Positions 23,795-35,637 of a stretch of 64,000 bases of DNA are shown piece by piece. Position 1 is the first letter of the stretch; every line of letters starts with the position of its first letter. The DNA is from Molossus alvarezi (lineage: Eukaryota > Chordata > Mammalia > Chiroptera > Molossidae): assembly GCA_037176705.1 (NCBI GenBank), contig CM073889.1, positions 104,859,890 to 104,923,889 on the forward strand, given 5' to 3'. A program made the translations under genes and the position numbers. The notes beneath the pieces are model-generated. The model did no database searches. It was not told where the DNA came from and saw only the letters and a list, made by a program, of their open reading frames with translations.

Positions 23795-24000
23795 TTTGTA
23801 AGTTGAAGTATTGAAGTATTACATACACAAAAGCCTATTTAAAAAAAAAAAAAAACATATAGCTCACTGAAGTTTCACAAAACAAACACACTAGTGTAAC
23901 CACTACCCAGATAAAGAAATAGAATATTACTAGTACCCCAGAAGCCCCCACCCATGTACCCTCCCAGTCTCTATCCCACCTCCCAACTCTTTAAATTATG
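23795..24000 (-). repeat. Antisense L1-type 3'-end fragment
   Basis: TAGCTCACTGAAGTTTCACA, CACACTAGTGTAACCACTAC and CAGATAAAGAAATAGAATAT resemble the complement of the 3' UTR of ancient L1 elements. Part of the block splitting the composite L1. Confidence 0.5.
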
Positions 24001-24955
24001 AACTTATATTGATCAAAAGACATTAAGAGTGTAAAAAAGGTTAGCCATAAACCGGGAGAAGATATTTGAGAGATATAACCAACAAAGGACTCATACTCAA
24101 AATACATAAAGAACTCCCACAATTTAATGGAGAGAAAAAAAAGACCAACAATCTAATAGAGCAATACATAAATGACTTGAATAGGCACTTCAAAAGAAAG
24201 AATATCTATATGGCCAATAAACATGTACACAGTGCTCAATGTCACTAGTTACCAAGGAAATGCAAGTTAAAATTATAATGAAATTCTCTTAAAAACATAA
24301 TGAAATGTTTAAAATTTTAATGACTGACAATACCAAGTGTTGCCAGGATTTGAAGGCACTGTACGTGGCCGGTAGAAGTGTGTCTCTGTATAACCACTTT
24401 GAAAACTATTTGGTATTATCGAATAAACCTGAACTACACATACTCTATGACCCAGCAACTCTACACCTAAGTATTAACTCAGAACTAAAAACATGCACTA
24501 GAATATTCAATAAAGCAAGATTCATAATAGCCAAGGAGACAACACCTAAAATAAACAAAACCAAAACAGTAAATGCAGAAAACAGAGAAAAACCAAACAT
24601 CAAACAAATAAAAAATACCGCTATAATTAATGTATTCCAAGAGGTAAAAGTAAGGTTGTATCAGTAAAACAAAAAAACAGCAAAATTTTATATATAAAAG
24701 CCAAGGAAGAGCTGCTGGAAATTAAAAATAATATGATCCTAAAATAAAAAATTTAATAAAAGACTACATGTTAAAATCAAGAAAATATCCCAGAAATTAA
24801 AACAAAAACACTATTCAGATGAAAATACAAAAGTAGTAATAGGAAAATTCTAAGGGATTTCAGCATAAGGAAAATATTATTGATAGGCATGTGGCAGAAA
24901 TATTAAAGAATAGAAAACATTAACTAAAACTATACAGAAAGCCTAGCATTCAATT

Positions 24956-25172
24956 TTTTTTTTTTTTCTTTACTGATTTTGGAGAAAGAGTGGAAGGGAG
25001 AGGGAGAGAGAGAGAGAGAAACACTGATAAGAGAGAACATCTATTGGCCTCCTCCTGCATGCCCCCCACTGGGGATTGAGCCCACAACCTGGGCATGTGC
25101 CCTGATAGAGAATCAAACTGGCGACCTCATGGTACATGAGTGGATGCTCAACCACTGAGACACACTGGCCGG
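24956..25172 (-). repeat. VES SINE, second subfamily
   Basis: Minus-strand copy between CCTAGCATTCAATT and CCTAGCATCCAATT. Head end GTGTCTCAGTGGTTGAGCA (complement). Confidence 0.93.
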
Positions 25173-25838
25173 GCCTAGCATCCAATTCTTAAGATTAACA
25201 ACAACAAAGAATTATGAAAGCAATTCTGGTAATGATAATAGGACATTAATTGCCCTACTCATGAATATTTGCAGTCATAATAATATAAGCCTTGACTCTT
25301 TAACCTCTTTAACTAAAATAGCAATACAATTGTATTGGAAGCATAACAGCAAGGGAGAGAACTTGCTCATCTGCCATCATGGAAAGTCAAGAAATAATGT
25401 CTAAAATGAACAAAGAAATAGCATAATAAGTATATTATTCAGAAATATAGAGGTAATTATAAAGGGAAATAACCAGAATCAAGAACAAATGCTACTGGAA
25501 ACAGGACTGGAAGACATAAAAGTAGGAAATTGATGTTTTGAAACATAAGTTTTTAGTCTTTTTTTCTATTGTTCTATGTTACACAATTTTTAAATTTCAA
25601 ACAATGTCATAGATCTCTTCATATGATAGATGAAATATTTTAAATGGATTAGAATAATACATGATGATTAAAAGTTACTATGAATAAATGATGTTTTTTT
25701 TAACACACATTATCTTTCAAATGCAATTCTTAACTCCATTAAGACTGACAAATCTCTAAACTATCTTTCTGTCCAGGGTTCAACCCACCATCTTTTACTA
25801 CCTGGCTGTCCCACAATTACTTTAAGAGTATAAACTTC

Positions 25839-26051
25839 ACCCTGGTCAGTTTGGCTCAGCAGATGCAGCGTCGGCCTGCAGACCAAAGAGTCGAGGGTTC
25901 GATTCTGGTCAGGGTCACGTACCTTGGTTGTGGTTCAGTCCCCGATCCTGGTCGGGGTGTGAGGGAGGTGGCCAATCAATGTCTCCCCCCACCCCCACGC
26001 TAGCTGAAGATAAATGGAAAAATATCCTCAGGCCAGGATTTGAAAAAAAAA
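25839..26051 (+). repeat. VES SINE
   Basis: Head ACCCTGGTCAGTTTGGCTCA; the CT middle is nearly lost and replaced by a short C-rich run; tail TATCCTCAGGCCAGGATT. Old duplication AGAGTATAAACTTC against AGAGCATACATTTC. Confidence 0.92.
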
Positions 26052-26229
26052 AGAGCATACATTTCCTAATACTTATATTTATGTTTTATTATTTAAAAAA
26101 TATACTGAGATACCCCTCAGTATTCCCATATTCCTGTTAATGGCATTATTCTCCTAGTTACCTAAATTCTAAGACTCTTCTCACAGGCATAGCTGATCAG
26201 TCAATAAATTTTGTCAATTGTTTTATAAC

Positions 26230-26510
26230 CAACATGAAAAAAAGCTTATTTATGCCCTAACTTCCTATAGTTTTTCAATGGTTTCCTAGTCTTAAGTCAG
26301 TCCTCATACTACATGCAATAGCCAGAGTAAAACCTCTGTCTAGAATGTTCTCCCCATACTTTTGTATTTACTTGTCTGTCTCTCTCCCTACAATACCAGC
26401 AGGTAAGGTCCATGAGAGCAGGGACTATATTTTGTTCTCTGCGGTATCCCCAATACTTAGAAAAGTGCCTGGCACAAATTCAGGCCCCAATTAATAATTT
26501 TTGAATTCAA
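26230..26510 (+). repeat. LINE-2 3'-end relic
   Basis: TAGAATGTTCTCCCCATAC, GTCCATGAGAGCAGGGACTA and AAAGTGCCTGGCACAAATTC occur in the order of the L2 3' end. Confidence 0.7.
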
Positions 26511-26927
26511 AAACATTCAGTAATTCATTGATTCAACAAATACATATTAAGTACTGACATAATAGAAACACTGTAGATAAAGCAATGAATAACTAATATA
26601 GGTATGATCAGAAAAGGGAAAAAGGATAAACACTAAGTTCAGACTAGAAGAATCAGGTTTTTTTGAACAAATAAAGTGATAACTAAAATCAGACTTGAGG
26701 GATGAGTAAGAAGAACTAATTTAGGTGGGAAAGACAACAGTCTGAAATGTGCCCAGGGAATGCAAGGGCAGGGTGCAGGAGGGAGATGAACAGCACATAC
26801 AAAAATGTGTAAAAGGTGTGATTCACGTATAGAACCAGAGAAGGAAGTGAAGCTGGAGAGGTAAATAAAAACGGAATCACAAAGGACTTCGTAAGTAATA
26901 TTAGGTTTGTTTATTTTGTTTTTTGTT

Positions 26928-27201
26928 AAAAATATCCTCCAGATGGAGGATATTTTTCCATTGATTTTTTTTTTTGGAGGGAGGGAGGGAGGGAGGGAGG
27001 GAGGGAGGGAGGGAGGGAGGGAGGGGAAAAGAGAAACACTGATGTGAGGAAGACACATTGATTGGCTGCCCGCAACATGATCCTGACAGGGGCAGGAGGT
27101 CGAACTTGTAACTCAGGTATGTGCCCTTGACCAGGAATTGAACCCAAGACCCTTCAGTCCTCAGGTCGATGCTCTAACCTCTGAGCCAAACTGGTCAGGG
27201 C
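26928..27201 (-). repeat. VES SINE with (GGGA)n expansion
   Basis: Minus-strand copy. Its tail hairpin has become a perfect 13-bp inverted repeat (26928-26940 and 26945-26957, loop AGAT). The polypyrimidine middle is an almost pure GGGA/GGAG tandem run at about 26969-27026. Head CCCTGACCAGTTTGGCTCAG on the complement. Confidence 0.92.
26969..27026. repeat. (GGGA)n simple repeat
   Basis: About 14 consecutive GGGA units on the plus strand inside a VES SINE. Runs of three G every fourth base satisfy the G-quadruplex pattern. Confidence 0.9.
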
Positions 27202-27399
27202 TAGATGTTTTGACTTTATAAGTCACATATAGGTTTTTTGACCTAAAAACTAACAGGAAGCATCCAAAGGTTTTCAGTAACATCATTAGACCTTCATGCC
27301 AAATGGAGCTTCTGGATAAAATATGAAGAATAAACTGAAGAGAATAAGACAAGAAGCAGAGAGATGAACTGAAATGCTAGCTACCTGGTACAGAGATGG

Positions 27400-27625
27400 A
27401 ATAAGTGATACTTAGGAGGGAGAGCCAGCAGGACTTGTTGGCTAATTAGATCTTTGGGTTAAAGGATGGGAAGAGTCAAGAATGATGCTCAGGTTCCTGG
27501 CTTAGGCAGCCAGGTGGACAATAGTACTTGAAGCACATAGAAGAAAGGGCCGGGTTTGATAGAATGATGATGAAGTTTAATAAGATAAATGAGAGGTGCT
27601 GCTGAGGCTTCCAAGAGACAGACTG
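27400..27625. repeat. Ancient interspersed repeat, unresolved
   Basis: CAAGAATGATGCTCAGGTTC and GGCTTAGGCAGCCAGGTGGA resemble a frequent ancient mammalian repeat, but I cannot place the family. No coding content. Confidence 0.35.
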
Positions 27626-28139
27626 CTACAGACAACTGAAGCTCAGAATGAAGATTTATACTGGAAATATGAACCTATAGATAACGGAAGCCATGAAAAT
27701 GACTGGAATCATCCATGCAGGGTTTACATACAGAAAAGAAAGCACAGTATTCCTTAGGAAACCCCAGAAAAAAGAACCTAAGAAGGGGATTAAGAAAAAA
27801 CAAGGAAGGAGGTAAGCCAAGTGTGCACAATGTCACAGAATAAGAGAGAGTATTTCAGAAGGCAGAGGTAGTCATGGTGCCTAATGTTGAAGCAGGTCAA
27901 GTAGTTTAAGTACTGATATTTGTTTAATTAATAATGATCATCAGCAATCTTAATGAGAACAGTTCAAGTGGCATAATGGGAATAAAAGCTATATTTCAGA
28001 GATATAAAAATGAAGGGGTAAGGTAGGTAGATGGTAAATAAATCTGACTCTAAGAAGTTTGACTGTAAACGGAAAAGAAATTCCTAAAGGCAATAAGGAG
28101 ATACGTTCAAGCTCAGAGGGGTAATATAAAAGCTTCTCC

Positions 28140-28740
28140 CTTGTTTAAAATCCTCTAAACATTTCCGATTTGCAAAACTAAGTACAAACGCTTTAGTCTG
28201 TTCAACTTCACAAGTATTCAAATACATGCAAATTTAAAATAAAATGTTTTTATATATGGTATTAAATTATCAAAAAGAAAAAGTATTGATAATACTCAAT
28301 GCTACAGAAAATAACCTGAAAATGGAATGCACATGACTTTCCAATAAACTTTTAATTTGATAGAACCTACTGGAAATCAATTTTCCAGAATGTTTCAAAA
28401 ATCACAAATAGTCAATTAATTATATTTCTGGGAATCTAGCCAAGAAAACATTGTAAAACATAGGAAGGAACTTATAAGGATACTCAATGGAGTACTACGT
28501 ATATTAATGAAAAATTGGAAAGAACAATGTGGAAATGGTTAAGTAAATCATATGTTAGCATAATATACAGCTGTTGAAACAATGCATGCAAATTATGTAA
28601 AACATTGATAAAATGTATATAATGTAATATTAGGTGAAATTTTTAAAGTATGCATATATATTATGATGTTTTCAAAAGATGCATTAAAATATTGGAAATA
28701 TAAAAATGCTAAAATGCTACTGTAATTATAAAAAAGAAAT
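28140..28740 (+). repeat. Probable ancient LINE relic
   Basis: TTATATTTCTGGGAATCTAG, ACTCAATGGAGTACTACGTA and a GTTAGCATAATATACAGCTGTTG-type run look like the decayed end of a LINE-1-type ORF2. Very diverged, AT-rich, no open frame. Confidence 0.45.
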
Positions 28741-29189
28741 TATGAGTATTATTTCTTTTATTTGTCTATCCCAAATTTCTTTCTCTTATAAGTAAAACAA
28801 ATAACATTTTTAGAACTCGTAAAGATTGATATTTAAGGAAACCCTTGACAACATTCTCAGCTCCCACTACTTTCCATGAAAACACTTATCGCCAACCACT
28901 TGTCTCCTCATGCCTTCCCATTCTCATGTAACAGCTTTCTGAATACGACTTTCCCTAAGTGGAGTGTCCTCTCCTCCCATTTGCTTTTCTAAATCCCACT
29001 CAACCTACACAGTTCAGCATATTCTCACATCTTTTCCAAAGATTTCCCCAAACCGCCTAGCCATAGTAACCTCACCCTTCTTGAACATGTATAGCCCTTG
29101 TCTGTACTATTTATTTGACCCTTTGTACAAGACATCTTCCCAACATTGCCCAGAATAATGCTTTTAAGTAGTACAGAACTAGTCATCTG

Positions 29190-29305
29190 TTTCCTCTGCA
29201 CCCTCATGCTCACTGCAACATTATTCACCAAACCCAAGAAATGGAAACAACCTACATGTCCATTAACAAATAAATAGATATGGAAAATGTGAGCTATAAA
29301 GAGAG

Positions 29306-29345
<40 letters not shown>

Positions 29346-29862
29346 TGGATTGTTATCAGCCATTAAAAAGAAGGAAATCCCACCATTTGTGACAACATGA
29401 ATGAACCTTGAGGGCATTATGCTAAATGAAATAAGTCAAACAGAAAAAGACAAATACTGTATGATTTCACTTATATGTGTAATCTAAAAAAGTCAAACTC
29501 ATAGAAACAGAGCATACTGGTGACTGTCAGGGGAATTGGGGAGATGTTGGTTAAAGGGTATCAACTTTCAGTTACAAGATGAGTATGTTCTGGGTACCTA
29601 ATGTACATCATGGTGACTATAGTTATCAATACTGTATCATATACTTGAAAGTTGCTGACACAAATCTTCAATTGTCTCACCACTACTACCACCACCACCA
29701 CAACAACAAAAAAAGATAATTATGTGAGGTGATGAATGTGTTAACTAAAGTTATCATAGTAATCATTTTGCAATGGATACGTGTATCAAATCATCATGTT
29801 GTACACCTTAAATTTATACAATGTTGTACGGCAAATATATCTCAATAAAGCTGGGGGAAAAA
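29190..29862 (+). repeat. Old LINE-1 3' end with AATAAA
   Basis: End of ORF2 (AACCTACATGTCCATTAACA, ATGATTTCACTTATATGTGT), 3' UTR (GACTATAGTTATCAATACTG, CATGTTGTACACCTTAAATT) and terminal TCAATAAAGCTGGGGG. Contains an (AC)n repeat at 29308-29342. The frame is disrupted. Confidence 0.85.
29308..29342. repeat. (AC)n microsatellite
   Basis: About 17 uninterrupted AC units inside the L1 fragment. Confidence 0.95.
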
Positions 29863-32800
29863 ATCATCCTAAAAAAAGATGGATTTCTGAAAGGGAGTAA
29901 AGAAAAGTTTCATATTCTTTGAAAGAAGAATTAGCAAACAAAATAAAAGAAAAAAAATCTAGGATCAAATGGAAGATTTAAATCCACTTTACTGGTATAA
30001 ATATTTACTTTTTGGTAAAAAAAAAAAAAAAAAAAGTGAATATTATGTAAGAAATGTAATTAATATTCAAACACTATCAAAAATACCTAAAGCCTATCAG
30101 CACCCTATAGTCGAATAAGTAAAAGGAAGAAGTAATGGGTCAAAGATGAAATTTCTGTGATTTGAGGATAATAGAGAATAACAGTAAGTGACCAGAAAGT
30201 GTCAAAGATGACAACATCAAAGAAATAAGGAAGAAACAGAAATGTGAGTTCTTCAGATATTGAAAGAAGAAAACTAGGAAAGACACCTTTAACAGCAAAA
30301 TCACAATTCAGCTAGATTTAAAAGAATTTGCCTCATTTTACATATCAGGTCAAATAGGAGATCTCAATCACCCTACTGTTTGGCATAATAGTGTTATAGC
30401 TGATATGAGTTCCCTCCACCACACTTCGTATTTCTTTTTAAACTAATGAAAAGACAGGTACTCATTAAATACGATGACAGTATATATAGAAACGTCTGGC
30501 TACTTATCCTACTATAACCAGGTTTTACAAATTCCATCTCTACCTTATATTTTTAACTACAGGCAGAAATTACTACTGAATTCTCTTTGATGCACTTTTA
30601 CTTACATATTCTAATTTGTACTTTTAAAGCTAAAGCATTTTCAAGGATTAAATACATTAGAAATTCATAATTTATATATTTTACGGAATTCAAATTAGAC
30701 TGCCATATAACCACCTAGGAGTAGGATATCTGTTATATAAGACAGAATTATTAATATCTATTAATTGTTTCATATCTAAATTAAGCACATCAAACCTACT
30801 CAAGGTAAAGTCTCAATTAGAATCAAAAATCTAATCCTAGTTCTAGATCTGCAAATTCAACACTTTAAAAGAAATTAAAATACCACTAGCTTAAATATCT
30901 TATTAAAAGAATGTGATATAGTTAAAGAATAAAAACATTTATATCTACGGAAACCTCAAAAAAAGAAACTTCGTTGTCTAATTTATTTACTCTATGATCA
31001 AAATAACTTCTCCAAATGGAATATTTGGCAATTTATATTACCAATCTAGTTCAATGAAGCTATGCAAAAGGTAGTAAACTTGGAAGAACTATTTGACCTC
31101 CGTATTTTTTGCTATCTCCTCAACAATAGTTGATTAGCAGTCACTACCATGTATATGTCAAAATATAATTAAAATCAACTTCTTTCCTCTACTAAAAAAC
31201 TTGAGCTAGAATTACAAACCATAATTTTAAAAACATTAATACAAAAGTTGTCTCTTTCCTATTTTCCTATATTTGCCCAATGCCCAAACTGAAAATTTAA
31301 ATCCCATTAGTGAGACAGCAGTCAAATATTACCTCAATTCTTACGTTGAAGATAAAAAAGGGAAAAGACAACTAATGTCTTAGTATAATCAAAAACATCC
31401 AGCAAAAATTGTCAGGTGACATGAGGATAAAGTAAAAAACACTCCAAACTTTTGGAAAAGTAACCTCTTAAATAATTTTAACACTTCCTGTCTATGCAAG
31501 CTACAAGGCAGATAAAACCCTCAAAAGATCTGGGTTAAAATGACATGCTTCTTTGGGGGGAAGGGGATTGGGTGGAGGGATGTGGCTTTTTAACATTCTT
31601 TTCATTTGAGCATAATCTCATAAACCGTAATAAAAGAAGAAAAACTTGAAACTACTCAACATGCCAAAGAATAAAGAGCAACTGATATGGTTACTTCAGC
31701 TTCAAAAATCTAGGTTACCAATATTTCTATGGCCAGATAAACACTCAGTAAACATAATTACAGCAGTTTTCAAAATCTGTGACTGAACTTAGGTGCCTAA
31801 AACAAATTACTGTTAAAATGACTGTAATTTGCTACTCAAATGGTCTTTAAACAAAATGTTGGAGTTTGTAGACTATATTGAGAATGATTTGGCAAAGAAA
31901 AGATGAGAATAAAACCTACTAAATGCGATCTGACCTCAATAAGACAATGCAGATTTCTAACATGAAACTACTATTTTAGTTATTCCACTTTATCTTTTGG
32001 GCTTTTTGACGCAAACTGTCTTAGCCAATTTCATACTTGCAAATTTTTCAACAAAAATCTTTACAAGAAAACGATTTTAAAATCACAAAAAAAAGCCAAA
32101 GGACAAGATGTTCAAGATGTTAGAGAGTATGTAAGAAAAGAATACAATCAGGGAATGGCTTTATCAAGGTGGGCAAAGGTCAGAATGCCAGAATTCCTTC
32201 CCTGTTGTCATGAACACACTAAACCTACCAGCGCGGTCTGGTGCCTACCTCTGGGTACAGTAGTAAAACAGAAGGGGAAAGCCTGGCACAAAAAGCTGAA
32301 TGGCTCAAAGAAAACCTAAGCGGTGACAAGAGCCTAAAGGCACATGCAGGTACGCATCTTTTATATTGGATGTGATACACTTACATGGCCCCTGTTGAAT
32401 CTCTTGGGGACCAACAGTAAAGCAAGTTTAGAACTTCAAATCTTGAGACATCTATAGCAAGATGCTGATCCAATGTGGCTCCAAATATCTTCAGTTTTCC
32501 TGGCTCACCTGAAGAGGAAAAAACACTACACAGGATGTGGGAACTGAATTTCTTTATGTAGCTTCTTCTAGAACAACTGTCTGAAAGTTTTGGCCAAATC
32601 CTTTATCAAGTCTGGAGATGAGGGACTAGCGAAAAACAAAATTCATGAAAAGGTGGAGTGAGACATCTAAGGGGGTACGAGAGCACAAGGTCATCGTCAG
32701 ATCAATCAGTGATTCTCATTGTAAGTGGGAGGAGGCAGAGAAAGGAGAGGAAAAAAATGCACAGAAGTTTCTCCCTCCACTTCCTCACCCCAACTGCTAC

Positions 32801-33521
32801 TAAAAATTCACAAAGTACCTGAACTTTTTTTTTATCACAGTTAGGGAGTGAATAAGCAAGATTACTTGGAAAGCTTAAGCGTTCTGCCAAGTCTCCCTCC
32901 CCTGGCTATGTGGCATTATTAAGCAGCAGGGAGGCCTTTCAGATAACACTTTTTTCCTAAGAAAAGATTCTGGTGGAATACAGCTTGAGACAATAAAGAA
33001 AGAGAATAATTTATCCAATTTATACAAAAATGGAAGTCACAGGACAATATACTATATTTACAAAGTTTATTTAATTCTGTTTTTCAAAAGGGGAGGGATA
33101 GCTTTCATGTAGTAAGAAATCAGAACAAATAGTTTCAAAATAAAATATTTTTAAACTAAACAACACAAACTGCATCCTTCATCCCCTTAGGAAATACTAT
33201 CCCTAGAAAGATAATCTTTAAAAAACTAAGATTAGCAGAATCGAGTCTGATGTACATTACCACACAAAAGCATAAAAAAAATGTAGTCTATAATATTAAT
33301 TTAGATTCACTTTTTATTAACATCTAATTTTTTTTCTTAAAACATTTTACCTAAATATTGAATTATTAGTTCTTCTCCAGCACTCATGTAATCACCTAGG
33401 ACATAAAACAATTTTCTTTCCAAATATATTTCATCTTAACCAGAGTTTACTTGAACTATATCTAGTAAGAAATACCAGAATTTTCTGAAAAATAAGACTG
33501 GAGAACCAATTAGATCCTTAC

Positions 33522-33659
33522 CTGACGTGGCTGTTCATTCATTCGTTGTGGGTCTGATTTCACTTTATTATTGGGATGATTTGTGACTTTGGTTACTGGT
33601 TGTTTGAAAATTGATGCTGTTTGTCTAATTGGCAATGTTGTATTTAGGTCTGGTTTACC
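33522..33659 (-). CDS. MBD2: MBD2 exon 3: post-MBD linker
   Basis: A 138-nt exon (46 codons, both ends on codon boundaries) with acceptor TTATATCCACAG and donor CGTCAG|GTAAGG. It encodes GKPDLNTTLPIRQTASIFKQ through VTKVTNHPNNKVKSDPQRMN to EQPRQ, equivalent to human 235-280. This is the flexible stretch joining the methyl-CpG-binding domain to the NuRD-recruiting region. Since it is a multiple of three, skipping it would keep frame. Only 11 of 46 third positions are G or C, the opposite of exon 6. NHPNN has Asn where I recall Ser in human. Exon 3 is the point where the short MBD2 isoforms known in testis and stem cells diverge; I could not identify their alternative exon here. Confidence 0.97.
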
Positions 33660-33830
33660 CTGTGGATATAAGCATGTTTTTATTAATAAACGTATACATA
33701 AGTGTAATTAGATGTATTCTTTTTATTAACCCAATATCCACTACTTTAAATTAGATTATTCCAAACTTCTCGGTATCAATATCTGAAGTACTCTAAAGGA
33801 CATTTTAAATACTTTATTATGCAAGACATA

Positions 33831-33957
33831 CAGGGCAAGGCAAACATAGGTGTATGGTTGTTGGTACAAAAAATAATACAATTAATAAATAATAATATAA
33901 GAATAAACTCTGTGTTTTATGTATTCACAATTGTAAACCTATGTTTGCTCCACCCTG
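33831..33957. mobile_element. Mariner-type MITE, complete
   Basis: 127-bp element between TA dinucleotides (33829-33830 and 33958-33959). Left end CAGGGCAAGGCAAACATAGG; the complement of the right end is CAGGGTGGAGCAAACATAGG, so inverted repeats of about 32 bp with few mismatches. The AT-rich core (AATAAATAATAATATAAG) has no open frame. Typical non-autonomous Tc1/mariner structure. Confidence 0.9.
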
Positions 33958-34719
33958 TACATAAAGTGTTTTTCATAACAAAAAGTTTTTTATATACTTT
34001 TAAATGCAAGAAAATTTTCTATATTAAATTCGTAATGAATTTGACTAGTAAAGATACTAAGAACTTTCAAATAAACAAATATGTTTAAAGTTGGGTTACA
34101 CAAAAGGAAGGAGAGCTTTCAGGACAACAATCAGGGCAGCGGTTATTTCTACCTTCTAAGAATACTTGGCCATGAAAATCCAAACAATCTGGTCAGCAAG
34201 CTGTTAGGAAGCCAGGCTCACAAAAAAAACCCATAAATTAACCTTCCCCTTTTACAGAAAGATAACTGGAAATGGAAGTTCTAATTCTAGCAAACAGAAC
34301 GCAACTGCAAAAAATGTAATAAAATAAGGAAATATTTCTTATTTTTATGAGACATTTAATACTTTTAAAGAAGAGAATTAAAATTGAGTTTCAGAAAGCC
34401 AAGCAACTTATCTACTTTTAATGAACCAGTAGTAAAATATATGACATGTTCTAATGAAGTCAAAATGTGGCACAGAATTGCTATTAAGTTCATTTGAAAT
34501 ACTTTAACAAGGGGTGGGGCATGGCCAGGGCAGGTGAGGGAAAAAAAAGAACAAAATGTGATTATGGCAAAAAATATAAAAGGCCATATATATCCAAAAA
34601 CAATACACATCTGATATTTTTATATAGAAATATACCTGATAAATCTATATAGTCAGTGAACTTTTATCTTTACAACTAGCTCCAGAAAAAACTGTAATAT
34701 CAACTTCCAGACTCAAAAA

Positions 34720-34901
34720 CAGTGGTTCTCAAACTTGAGCCTTCATCAGAATCACCCAGGGGGCTTACTGAAACACAGCTCCCTGGGCCTTGCTCCCAGA
34801 GATTCCGATTCAGCAGGTCTGGGGTGGGGCCTGGGAATCTACATTTCTATTAAGGTCTCAGGTGCTGCTGCTGCTCCAGGCACCACATTTGGAGAACAAG
34901 G
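34720..34901 (+). mobile_element. MER20-like hAT MITE
   Basis: CAGTGGTTCTCAAACTTGAG at one end, then CATCAGAATCACCCAGGGGG, AGATTCCGATTCAGCAGGTC, GGGGTGGGGCCTGGGAATCT and a TTTGGAGAAC end. This is the order of MER20. Confidence 0.8.
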
Positions 34902-35539
34902 TTCTGAAAGATTGCAAATTGGTGGCAGGCGAACCAAGTCTAACCCACAGACGTGTTTGTTCTGCTCAGTTTTTAATAAATTAAGCCGGCAACTACAAAT
35001 CTGGAGACCACATAAAATCCAGAATTCTATCGTTTCTTAAAAGCTCAGAAGATCTAGCAATCCAGGATTTGATTTGGCCACAACAGGCCACAATTAACTA
35101 GTGATGGCTGTGGAGGGTTCTCCTCTTGTAGAATTTCTCAACAACTCACATTTATGTTACCTGTCTGAGCCCTGTGGGGGTTGAGTTTGTGACCTCGCTT
35201 AAAGAATATTAGTGACGTCTAGAAAAATAAGCATCACGATAAATTAATCTGACATTTTTACAGTATTATTTGGATTCACTATTAAATGTGAGTCTCCACT
35301 CCCCTGCCCCCACCCCAAACACACATTCCTCTTCTCTGTAGGCACCAGGCATGCTTGTCATTCCTTTATCTCACTAAATTTTTTGCCAGTGTATGTGCTT
35401 ACCTTTGAAAGACATATTCATCTTAAATAACTCTAACAGTGTTATTTCTCAGGTATTTAGCTTTCTTATCCTTACGTTTTTAAAAAAAATAACTTAGATT
35501 TAGAAGTGTACAAACTTGGCCAACAGACTGCAAAGTAAC

Positions 35540-35637
35540 CACTTGGTATGCCATTTCTAAAAAGTATGAAGCCCAGAAATATGTATTTTTAAAAGCTGTC
35601 CTGGTAATTCTGTGATACCACAGGTTTGGATACCACT
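35540..35637 (+). mobile_element. MER20-like partial relic
   Basis: AAGCTGTCCTGGTAATTCTG followed by GTTTGGATACCACTG matches one half of a MER20-type element; the other half is not identifiable. Confidence 0.5.

Larger units (their letters stand above)
20780..24690 (+). repeat. Old composite LINE-1, mainly ORF2, interrupted by later insertions
   Basis: L1 ORF2-like sequence runs in order: AAATATTATAAACAACCTTA near 20828, CAGATGACAGGTTTGTTTAT near 21930, CTGGAAAACTTAAACTACCA near 22605, and CAAAAGAAAGAATATCTATA near 24190. Three VES SINEs (21500, 22194, 22658) and a block at about 23282-24008 split it. All frames are closed, so it is a fossil. The internal block contains an antisense L1 3' end. 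Confidence 0.85.
6790..33521 (-). other. MBD2: MBD2 intron 3
   Basis: The largest complete intron here (26.7 kb). It holds 15 VES insertions between 7.0 and 27.2 kb, several MIR, MER and L1 relics, and a composite old L1 at 20.8-24.7 kb. Stretches where I recognise nothing: 7310-8165, 8340-9450, 10700-12320, 12510-13310, 13510-14620, 14840-15270, 15840-17140, 17755-18970, 25180-25820, 27630-28140 and 29870-33520. The last is a 3.6-kb AT-rich unique stretch next to exon 3. Confidence 0.85.

Noticed and set aside
24305..24667. A 120-codon plus-strand frame
   Set aside because: It is a fragment of L1 ORF2 in a heavily mutated element, without the reverse-transcriptase core.
29308..29342. Regularly spaced repeats that might suggest a CRISPR array
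   Set aside because: Simple dinucleotide microsatellite; no direct repeats with unique spacers anywhere and the DNA is mammalian.
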